From positions 2,711,201 through 2,775,200 of the forward strand of contig CAUJGJ010000085.1 in the NCBI GenBank assembly GCA_963170055.1: 64,000 nucleotides of DNA, in the 5' to 3' direction. This DNA comes from Halisarca cf. caerulea (Eukaryota; Porifera; Demospongiae; Chondrillida; Halisarcidae). Numbering within the stretch: position 1 is the first letter of the stretch; each line of letters opens with the position of its first letter. Both the position numbers and the translations under genes were made by a program. This document shows, one piece after another, positions 27,221-52,847 of the stretch. The notes below the pieces were generated by a model that saw only the letters and a program-made list of their open reading frames with translations, made no database searches and was not told the DNA's origin.

Positions 27221-27258
27221 GCTTACAGCCATACTACACTGAATCCACTAGTTCTCGT
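27221..27258 (+). pseudogene. Terminal partial 5S copy at array edge
   Basis: The last unit has a normal spacer and about 38 nt of 5S sequence (GCTTACAGCC to AGTTCTCGT), then changes abruptly to unrelated sequence ATTACTATC. This is the right boundary of the array. Promoter elements are absent, so it is a remnant. Confidence 0.93.
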
Positions 27259-27505
27259 ATTACTATCTTTTTGAGTCAATATTTCATGATTTCTTTCAAT
27301 CATAAAGACCATGAATAGACATAAATATAAGAAAACTAGACTGTACCATGCGTCATATAACCCTGGTATACATACCTCAGTATGTCTATACCAGGCATGT
27401 CCTAACTGCTTATGCATAATTCTATACATTTTGTGCAACATACGTAAGCTGTAATGTATATACACTAGCCATTTTGTTCTTGCATCATCTCTACATAACC
27501 ATGAC
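27259..27505. other. Unique sequence right of the 5S array
   Basis: About 250 bp of AT-rich DNA with no recognisable gene or repeat. It lies between the array edge and the nested transposon insertion. Confidence 0.5.
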
Positions 27506-27601
27506 CTGTTATCCTAGTCTCGTACCCAACCGCTTCTGCTGGCCGCCAATTTTTGTTGGGTAGAATAAAATGGCAGCCGATTGAAGGGCTGGGTACAAGA
27601 C

Positions 27602-28198
27602 CAGGCCTGTACACAGGGGGTTGGGGTTCAAGGGGTTCGGACGAACCCCCCTAAATGGAGCCCCATAGTTTTACACACAGCACTCTATTAGTACATTACC
27701 TAGCCAAGCCTAGGCATATCACTAATAATGAAACAAAAATCACCCAAATCTGGGATATCAGCTATAAAATCTTAGTATAACCTTAAGCTTAGTTAAAATG
27801 TGAAGTTTCTATATAGTTTCGACCATGTACCTTGTTTTCCAGCAGCGGATTTGAGGTGATGACGAGCGGCCATGATTATAGATGACATCTCTTCACACCT
27901 TGTTTTCCAGCAGCAGATTTTAGGTGATGACGAGTGGCCATGATTATAGATGACATCTTTTCACACCTCAATTGCATCATTGTTTAGCGATCCAAATGCC
28001 AATAACATGTACATAGCTGAAGTGCTGTTTTAGACACATTATACAATTACAGACTTTGTTACAAGTTGAGGAATACTATGCTGCAACAAAAGTCATCCTT
28101 AAACTGTTGCTGAAGGTATGAAAAAGCCGTAAATAATTGACTTTGTTTTGAAAATTCGCTCATGTAACCCCCTTTTGGGATTCCTGCGTACAGGCCTG
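27602..28198. mobile_element. Non-autonomous DNA transposon nested in the foldback MITE
   Basis: A 597-bp element with 16-bp terminal inverted repeats differing at one base: CAGGCCTGTACACAGG at 27602 and its inverse ending at 28198. The 5-bp AAGAC lies immediately on both sides (27597-27601 and 28199-28203), consistent with a target-site duplication inside the older MITE. C/G runs lie just inside each end. It contains a tandem duplication near 27830-27967 and no coding frame. The superfamily is not certain; CAG...CTG ends are hAT-like, but hAT elements usually make 8-bp duplications. Confidence 0.8.
27830..27967. repeat. Two-copy tandem duplication of about 68-70 bp
   Basis: The segment starting CCTTGTTTTCCAGCAGC occurs twice in direct succession with a few substitutions. 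It is internal to the nested transposon at 27602-28198. Confidence 0.75.
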
Positions 28199-28371
28199 AA
28201 GACTACTGTTATCCCTACTTATAGAGTACTACCGTACCCCATAATGATATATGTGTACAGTATGTGTGTAGATGTATTAATGTCAAGCATCTATGTAGGT
28301 ATGTAATTTGTCATGTTTATGTTAATACTGATGTACGTAGTACAATACGTATGTATGAACATGATTTGCAG

Positions 28372-40686
<12,315 letters not shown>

Positions 40687-40984
40687 GGCATCTGTTTGGT
40701 TATCATGTTTTTAAAAATGTCATTGATCAAATGTACATGCACACTGTAGATATTATGTTCCATCTTCAATAATACTATATACAATACATAATATTATCAA
40801 AAATGCATAATGATGGAGGATACATAATTGCGTGATTGTAATACCATGTTGGATATTACAATTCACTGTAATCCAATGGACTATACTATACTGGTAATTA
40901 TAAAAATTATTATGAATACACTTCATGAATGAGAGTATACTTGAGATAAGTTCAAAGAATGAATTGTCACATGTCTGTCCAGTA
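40687..40984. other. Convergent intergenic spacer CCDC146/UBL7
   Basis: About 300 bp between two stop codons facing each other. It is AT-rich 3'-flanking DNA and must hold both polyadenylation regions. I see no further gene. Confidence 0.6.
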
Positions 40985-44396
<3,412 letters not shown>

Positions 44397-44670
44397 TTTC
44401 CCTGGGTCAGCCACACAACCAACATATTATGTAATACTCAAGGTGTATTATGCAATTCACAAGGTGTATTATGTAAGATTGTAATCCCCAGCTCCCTAAA
44501 TTTTCGAGGAGCTAAATTTTCGTGGTTGGCCACTTTTGAGATGTTCGTGGAAATAAGTTTCGCGAGTCTGTCCTTCAGGTGGATCCAGGTGCAGGTGCTA
44601 CCTACCAAACAGTGTGCCATTTTTAGCCCTATATTGTTTTCATTTGGACTTCCGGTGTGTAACGCTCGTC

Positions 44671-44671
<1 letters not shown>

Positions 44672-44724
<53 letters not shown>
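44672..44724. repeat. (AT)n microsatellite
   Basis: About 53 bp of alternating AT upstream of UBL7. Confidence 0.93.
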
Positions 44725-44732
<8 letters not shown>

Positions 44733-45080
44733 TTTGAAGAAAAGTCTTATAATAGAGAATTTATATAATAGTAATAGAGAAGTATGAATTTATACAGGAA
44801 TGAGTTATAGAAATAGTTTTGAAAACAATTTCCAAATATGGCAATTGTTTTCAAAATAATTGTCCAGTTACAATAAACAGTATGTTCAATGAATGTTCAG
44901 CTGTGCACTTGCACTTCAATGCTTTTCAAATAATTCGAGCGTGTGGGGCGGCAGCCCCCACGAGTTTTTAACTCGAATTACTTGTTTCCCAGTGTGCAAA
45001 TTTCACCCTCAGAGCTCTCCTCTAAAAGAGTGAAAGTTAAGCTCCTCGAAAATTCGCACAAACTGATACAGATACTGATA

Positions 45081-45289
45081 GGGTAAAGTGGGGTGATTTG
45101 GGGCACTGGGTAATTCAGGACAGTGGGTTAAAAGCAGTGTTAACCCCAAGCTACACACAGCACTTGACTTCTTGTCAGTGTCATCTCCATGAACTTGGAG
45201 TTCAGCAGTAGTCTAGACAGCTTAACCGTAGCAGAAGTAAAGGCCCTGTCCCGAATTACCCCAGTGTGCCAAATTACCCCGCTTTACCC
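45081..45289. mobile_element. TA-flanked MITE (GGGTAAAG ends)
   Basis: A 209-bp element with terminal inverted repeats of about 45 bp: GGGTAAAGTGGGGTGATTTG at the left matches the inverse of AAATTACCCCGCTTTACCC at the right. TA occurs immediately outside both ends (45079-45080 and 45290-45291), fitting Tc1/mariner-type target duplication. No coding frame. Confidence 0.8.
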
Positions 45290-46106
45290 TACTACAGTAA
45301 GTTTCTTGATCGGTTTTGATGGGAAATGATTGCAAAGATGTCATACATAACAATGTACATGTATATACATTGTTGAGAATATACCGCTGCCCACCTAGCA
45401 ACATAACTGATGGAAAAATTGCAGGCTGACATGGGACAAGACTATGGATGTCTAGTCCCTGCCTTTATGTTGGCGGTACGTTTACCATTCCAGATGGCAA
45501 TTAGAATGTCCCCAAATGTCTTCCAGTCTCTGTGGGCCATCTAAGGCAAATGGAAAGGCTAAATTTTGCACCTGTTTAAGGATGAAGGCAACTGTATTGA
45601 CCTTAGTCTAGGTCTTGAGGGTGCCATTTTATTCCTATCCATACTGTACCAAAGCACAAGAAATCAACAGGGACTTTCCTGTTCTCAAGTCCCCACAAGC
45701 ATTGGTAGCTAGGAAGCATCAATTAAACTAGTCAATGATTTCCCCAATGTGACATAAAGTCTGCAGGCTAAGGATAGCACTCGATCTCATAATGAAATTG
45801 CATCTTGGAGAATCCTTTAATCAACACAGCTCCTAGCTCAAGTAATAGGGTGGCTAAATGTAGCAAGTGAATAGCAGAACTGATGTGAAATACCTGACTG
45901 CCTCCTTTTCGAGACCAAATCAGCTATCCAGAAGGTCTACCTATTGGTTTCCAAGTAAATATGAAATTTCCTAATTGTGTTTGACCGATCTAACTCATTT
46001 ACTTGGAGTTTTGTTGCTTAAAATCCAAACATTAGTAGCCAGCTGCAATACTGTACATTGGTATGGTCATATGGGTTGATTCTCCTGATGTCCAGTTATT
46101 GTACTT

Positions 46107-46214
46107 TGCCTATTGTAGTCTCGTACCCAGACCCACTTCCGCCCGCCATTTTATTTGGGCGCCCAAATAAAATGGCGGGCAGAAGTGGGTCTGGGTACGA
46201 GACTATGCCTATTG
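46107..46214. mobile_element. Intact foldback MITE (TAGTCT family) with 9-bp target duplication
   Basis: The element at 46116-46205 is a 90-bp palindrome made of two 45-bp arms differing at one base. The arms begin TAGTCTCGTACCCAGACC and meet at GGGCGCCC. It is flanked by a perfect 9-bp direct repeat TGCCTATTG (46107-46115, 46206-46214). The transcript would form a near-perfect hairpin. It is the best-preserved copy of the family also seen at 27515 and 28750. Confidence 0.9.
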
Positions 46215-46861
46215 CTACTCCATGCCGAAACCAAGAGCTTTCACATCAAGTCTGGCACTGGTAGGCAGTATGGAATGCCACACAGTTCAAAGTGGGTCTG
46301 GCACAGTTCTGTGAGTAGCTGTGCAGTTAGATCTTAGGTTAATATGATCATGCCAGACATATAGTTGCAAAGACAGCTGAAGTCAGTAGTGGTGAGAGTA
46401 GCACCGCACGTGTCACACTGGCACACTATAGCTAGTGGCTTGGAAGTTGTGGTGAGTCCTGTATTTCCATAGTGCATACGATAAACATCCTGCATGATGT
46501 ACCCACTTGTGCAGAGAAGGCCAAATCAATGTAGTGGAAGTGGTTTAAATTATACAAAATCACTTCTAGAAGTATACATTATGATGCACACTATTAAGTA
46601 CACACGGATGTTCATACCCTCAGTTGCAAGGATATGAAACATTCGCTATACTATACTCCATGAGACAGCAGCCCCATCCATGCACATGGTGTATCCAACA
46701 GGCTCTACAGGTTACACAAAATGGGAACTGCAGCTGTGTGGAATTATTAAATATTCATATTCGATTTTACATAATATATTATACTGTTCTGACAATAATG
46801 CTTCATGCAAGGAATTGTCCCTAGCAAGATTTCCTGAGGAAAAATGAATTTGGAAGTATCT

Positions 46862-49800
46862 TCACAGCTTGTCGAGATAGCGGTCAAGAGGTGGGATGGC
46901 TTCAGACAGACCCTTCCTTTTCCTTGTGTCCTTGACAACAGTGGCAGGCTTGGTTGAGGGATCATAAGGATCACCTTTAAGCAATTCCCAGTGATCAAAC
47001 ACACACTGTGGGAAGGCCTGCCCTCCTGTGGCAGCACGCAGCTCACTGGTGAACCCTGAGCAAGAGGAACCAAACAAGTAACTGTGTGTTTTGTGTGTGT
47101 TTATCTATACAAATAACACACATAAAATGCATAAGCATTGGCTGAGTACAGTTACATGATTCTCGATAGCCATAAACAGGATATGAATTTCAAATGGAAA
47201 GTGGTAGTTTTCTTTTTCTGCTCTAAACAGTTCACATTAGAAACAGAACACCAAATTTCATTGAATACTGCTCCTCACCAACCGCAAAAATCACACTCAC
47301 TCAAAAATACTCAAAATAAGTATCAATATCTAGAATGCACTGAACATAAAAATCTCAAAAATACTCACCAAAGGACTCGTTAACTGGGAGATAAGCCTTC
47401 ACTACAAACATTGGAGTACCAGCAATGTTATTCTGCTCGAATACGTGGCCTCTCCTCTTATTGAGCACACCAAAGATCCCACCCACGGCACTTTCGGGGC
47501 ACTGAATTTCGACCAGGTAGACTGGTTCCAATAACCGTGGAGAAGCAGTCATGACAGAAGCATAGAGAACCCTTCTTGCAGTGGGTATGATCTGGCCACC
47601 GCCACGATGAATGGCATCGGCATGGAGGGTGACATCGTGGATGTCAAAACGGATCCCTCTCATGTTCTCATCACAAAGCACACCCTGAAGTAACAAGTGA
47701 CCGGCATTGGTAACAGTACCTGTGCACACATGCACACATACATGGACAATATGCTCATACGTATGTACACACACATACACCTTTAGTATACAAGACTATG
47801 ACATAGTGGAAAGTGGCTGATGAAAACAAAGAATACACTTTTATTATATAGTGTTCAAAGCATCCATGATGGTGCAGTGCTCAGGCGTTGGCTTTCCTAA
47901 ACTATTTCTTGTTAGATGACATTGTGTAATGTCAGTTCCTCTGCATTTAGAAACACTACATTCAGTCCCATGCATGTATGGTACTTTCCATAGAAACTTG
48001 AACACTTTCCGTCGGTCAATGGTCGGTTGTCAGTAGTCGCGCACGTGATACTGAAATATGGAAGCATGGTTGCACAAGTCTTGTTTTAGTAGTGTAGTGA
48101 AATGAGATATTAGTGAGTACCAGCAGTTTCTTAAGCTTTCAATTATGGTCTGCTCTGATTATACGAAGGGATAAATACTTCATCTAAAAGTTTCACACAA
48201 ATTCTTGAAATCTAACTTACACGTTTCATTCTCAGACGTCTTCACTGATAGTCGCGGGCTTCAGCAAACTGAATATGAATGTCTCATCTTCCCCCAGCGA
48301 AGGTTAATAACCATATTCGAATTAAAAGGATTAAAAATAAGCAGCCTAAAGGCTTCAAATGAACTAGAACTTGACTTGTGGCCTTGCATAATCAACCTAA
48401 CCACGCGATCGTGGCGTAAGTGGTCAGTCAACGGTCAGTCAGGTGGTCGTCACCCGGTCAGTTGATCAAAATTGTTAAAATTTCTATGGAAAGTACCGTA
48501 CATACACTAGAACTTGAACCAACACTGGCACACAAGAATACAACATCCATATATACTCAAGTTTCCATGGCAGCATTTTGCATGATGGGAATGTTAGCTA
48601 AGTACGCACATACCTCTTTAGTTGCCCACTGGAAGCCAGCAACCATTGAGTCTTTGATTTCATTGAGATACTGCACGGCCTTAGTGGCATCCACCAACAT
48701 GTTGGGACCAGTAGTCTCCGGACCAAAGCACCAGATTTTTCTGGCCATACCCACATCCCATTCATACTTGTCTGACAGATAGCGAGCTCTTGCTTTGGGT
48801 TCCTGTCTGGGTGCGACATCGCCCTGAAGTAAAGTGATGTATAGTACACAACTGCCCAAAACGACAGTCTGTGGAGCACAGTCCAAACCTTGTCTATGTC
48901 TTCAGAAAGGCCATCTGGGAATGGGACAGCTTTCACAAACAGTCTATTGTGCTTGTTGGGGGACTTAGACAAACACATTATAGTGCTCTCTTCGGATACA
49001 GTCTCTCGATATGACACAACGGGATCAGACTTCTTTAAAGGAATGCAAGCATGGTCCTCCTCCAAATCCTTCATACAGATCTCCAAGTGAAGCTCACCAG
49101 CTCCTGCTACTATGTGCTCACCACTCTCTTCAATGATACACTGAGTGAAGAGAATATGAAATGTGTGTTCAAGTTAGATAGATGTGGGATTTTCCCTAGC
49201 ATTTCAACACAGCCATTTGAATTTTGGCATATCAGGATCTTGATTTCTTATACTTGCAAAAACATGACCAAACAGGAAATCCTACAAGTTCAATATCAAT
49301 GTGCTGGTGCCGTATTGCCATGGACACTTTTCTCAAGTACAGCTGCAAATTTAAGTCAGATTATGGAGGCTGTTGGAGTACTGAGTGACTCTTAGCACAC
49401 CACATACGTATTATAGTGACTGTACCTCACGAGAAAGTTATATAATAGAGATTCAACTGTGTGCGGTAAAAAAGTGTCCTGTGAAAAGCACTGCACATAC
49501 GTATGTACAGTACTTTTCATGACAAATATCCCCGGTCATGCAAGAGTCATTACAGCAAGATTATTGAGGAAGAGAAGTGTGCAGAAGTATGTAAGCCTGC
49601 AAAGAAAGCTGGGTAAAAACGATACCAGTATGAAATTGCTTGTACATAAGACTCGTCAGGTTTCCACCATCACATGACATGTACTATAAGTAGTGGTAAG
49701 TTGTACACAAGCATGTGAACTGTTCAGCAGAACATGAATGTTTTACATACCTGGACCATTGGGTCAGATTTGGCTAAGCGCTTCAATCCTTCCACAAGTT

Positions 49801-49952
49801 TGGGAAGATCCGAAGGGTTTTTGGCTTCCACAGCAACACGGACAACAGGTGAGACAGAGAACTTCATCACCTGCAGAGGATAGTTACCATGAACATGCAT
49901 GTATGCATGCATGTATGCACAAACACACACACACACACACACACACATACAC

Positions 49953-50012
<60 letters not shown>

Positions 50013-52781
50013 CAAGTTCTCCACAGCACACCAGTGCACACAGCCCAAAACTTACCCTCAGGTTATGAGCGTGTTCACATGTTGAGATTGTCCCTGTTTT
50101 CACAAGATACTGGTCCACACCAACCAAGCCAACAATGTTACCACATGGGACATCTTCAATTGGCTCCGTAGCACGACCCATCATGAGTACTGTTCTCTGA
50201 ATGGGCTTCACGAACAAGTCATCCTTCTTCCCCGGTACATAGTGTGGACCCATTATCCTCACTTTCTGTCCAGTGGCAACAGTCCCGGAGAACACACGAC
50301 CAAAAGCATAGAATCTCCCCTTGTCAGAAGTGGGTACCATCTTACTGATGTACATCATCAGTGGAGCCTGCAGTCAACAAGGCATTAGTGATGACACCAT
50401 TCCTCATATAAGCCCTTACAATGATATGCTCTTGCAACCTCAACCACACAAGGCTCGTGAAATGGTACATAGAACATAGTGAATCTCTGCATAAAGATTA
50501 CTTTTTGCACTCAATCTCACAGAAGCTATAAAAAAGTGTGAAAATGTGCCTACACATTTCAGGGTATCAATTTGCCAGCTGTGTACAGGACGTTGCAATA
50601 CAGAGTGGCCAATATGGACAAGGCTTACTGTGAATTCCCACTAACCAAGCCACGTACAACTTCTTAAATCTCTTATCACATGTCTGTACGTATATACATG
50701 AATACTACCAAAACCAGCTGTCTGCACCATTGTGGCAAGCTACACACACACACACACACACGTACATGCACACACACACTTACAGTTGGATCACAGTTCT
50801 TGATACCCAAGGCAGCAGCATCATCCATTGGACCCTCGTACAGCAGCTCCATGCGGTACTTCTGAGCCGTGACAGGAGAAGGAAGGTGAATTGTGATCAT
50901 TTGGAGGAGAGCTTCACCAGCTGGCAACCACTTCCTCATGACGGTCTTCAATAGGGGTTTTCCCTCCATGGCCTGTCAGGAAGGGTGGAAGGTGGGAGGG
51001 GAGGGACAGGTAAGAGAGAGGGAGGGGAGGGAGAGGTAAGAGAGAGGGAGAGGTGGGAGAGGTAAGAGAGAGGGAGAGGTGGGAGAGAGGGAGGGGAGGG
51101 AAGGGAGAGGTGGGAGAGAGGGAGGGGAGGGAGAGGTAAGAGAGAGGGAGGGGAGGGAAGGGAGAGGTGGGAGAGAAGGAGAGGTGAGATAGAGGGAGGG
51201 GAGGGAGAGGTGGGAGAGAAGGAGAGGTGAGAGAGAGGGAGGGGAGGGAAGGGAGAGATGGGAGAGAGGGAGAGGTGGGAGAGGTAGAGGAGGGTAGAAT
51301 AGAGAAAGAGGGAGGGACAGTTAGTGTCACAAATGTGGCAAAATGTATACATTTCAACACAACAATTATGACAAAGAAATGCTTGCGAAGATTAATTGAC
51401 ATTATGTATAGCAATAACATGAGAAAATTATATACATACATAATACATAACCACCACTGCACACATGACCACCCACTGCACGCATGACCACCCACTGCAC
51501 GCATGACCACCCACTGCACACATGACCACCCACTGCATGCATGACCACCCACTGCACACATGACCACCCACTGCACACATGACCACCCACTGCACACATG
51601 ACCACCCACTGCACACATGACCACCACTGCACACATGACCACCCACTGCAGAGAGTGCCACTGCAATCAGTTTATATGACCTGAAATTGGCTTCAAAATG
51701 GGTTAATGCAAACTAACATCAATACAAGTATGGACACATAACATCTCAGTAGAGCTCTGTAGTCCAGACGGCAGTCGAATGCTCAAACTATTAGTGTTTG
51801 CATAAATGTGTTGGTGAATGACATATTATGGTGTTGACTTGATGCAAATCAAAGGTGCTTTGATGAAACACACAGGATACAAATCTATGTATGGATGTAT
51901 GGATGTACATACAAATGACTGAGCTAAAAGCAAAAGTACACTCACTCTTTCCTGTGCATCCAACTTGACGTTCAGTTTTTCAAGCAATTTTGCTGTTTCC
52001 TCTTTCTTAAAGTTCATAATGGCATCAAATACCTTGAAGATGGGATCAAGAATAAACTTGCAAAATCCTCTGTCAGCCCCAGGTCCTTCTTTGCTCCATT
52101 TCTTGCCATTGTAGAACTGATTGCCCCAAAGCCTCTTCATCAGTTTAATTGCAGGAATCTTGAACTTATCAGAGTAAATTTCAGCAAACTGTTTCAAAGT
52201 GAAGGCCCATCCATGCAAACCAGAACCAAAACCAACTGTTCCAATTGAAGGGTCGACCTATGTAAGTAGTCACAAAATGACACTAGTCCTAGTACACACA
52301 GACCACAGTGAACACAGACCACAGCGAACACAGACCACAGTGAACACAAACCACAGTGAACACGAACCACAGTGATTACAAACCACAGTAAACACGAACC
52401 ACAGTGAACACAGACCACAGTGAACACAGACCACAGTGAACACGAACCACAGTGAACACAAATCACAGTGAACACAGACCACAGTGAACACGAACCACAG
52501 TGAACACAAGGAGGCAGTAACCCTTCTAGCTCACCATAACATTTCCCATGGGATCATCTTCAGATGCGTATGTGGCAATGATAACGTTAGTGTCCTCCAA
52601 GATCCTCTGGAAAGTTTGGTACAAGTCATCTTGCTCCAGCTGAAGTTCAAGAAGAGCACGGTCCATCTTGTTCATGAACAGTACAGGCTTGATCCTTTCT
52701 GCAATGGCCTGACGAAGAACAGTTTCCGTCTGGACACTCACACCTGGGGGGACAGCAACACTGGTGTGTACATGTGTGTAC

Positions 52782-52847
<66 letters not shown>

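Larger units (their letters stand above)
1..27258 (+). repeat. 5S rDNA tandem array
   Basis: Head-to-tail tandem array of 5S rRNA genes. The unit is about 183 bp: a 120-bp gene starting GCTTACGGCC and ending CTGTAAGCTT, plus about 63 bp of spacer. By eye I count 142 gene-length copies, 13 copies lacking the 5' 42 nt, and one final copy cut at the right edge. Three spacer types recur. Type 1 begins GAG plus a T-run and has TTCAAAATG. Type 2 begins GCCTTTTGTTTACTCAAG. Type 3 begins GCCTTTTCTTTCACTGAAG. Types 2 and 3 have TTTAAAATG. The first bases of the window are spacer, so the array continues leftward. Homogeneity is high, with private mutations shared by neighbouring blocks, as expected for concerted evolution. 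Confidence 0.97.
27506..28214. mobile_element. Foldback MITE (TAGTCT family), interrupted by a second element
   Basis: An approximately 89-bp foldback element beginning TAGTCTCGTACCC at 27515 and ending in a diverged inverted copy (GGGTACAAGAC, then TA at 28204-28205). It is flanked by an exact 9-bp target-site duplication CTGTTATCC at 27506-27514 and 28206-28214. Its right arm is split by another transposon at 27602-28198. Termini and size match the intact element at 46116-46205. A 9-bp duplication is typical of Mutator-like elements, but no transposase is present, so family assignment is tentative. Confidence 0.85.
44397..46861. other. Intergenic region UBL7/EEF2
   Basis: About 2.5 kb with no supported gene. 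It contains the UBL7 5' region, an (AT)n tract, a TA-flanked MITE at 45081-45289, a foldback MITE at 46116-46205, and a weak inverted pair of TTTTCGAGGAGCT-type sequences near 44500 and 45040. Only short, unconvincing open frames are present. Confidence 0.6.

Noticed and set aside
1..27258. CRISPR array or satellite without function
   Set aside because: Each unit contains a complete 5S rRNA gene with internal promoter and paired ends, and spacers are homologous rather than unique.
1..27258. Spliced-leader or U-snRNA gene linked within the 5S spacer
   Set aside because: Spacers are only about 63 bp and hold just the TATA-like box and T-runs. No Sm site with donor is visible.
46058..46337. Short frames across 46058-46337
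   Set aside because: They run through the foldback MITE and its flanks; no coding signature.
47138..49677. Several 60-120 codon + strand frames inside EEF2
   Set aside because: They are antisense to or between EEF2 exons, with no recognisable domain, start context or splice support.
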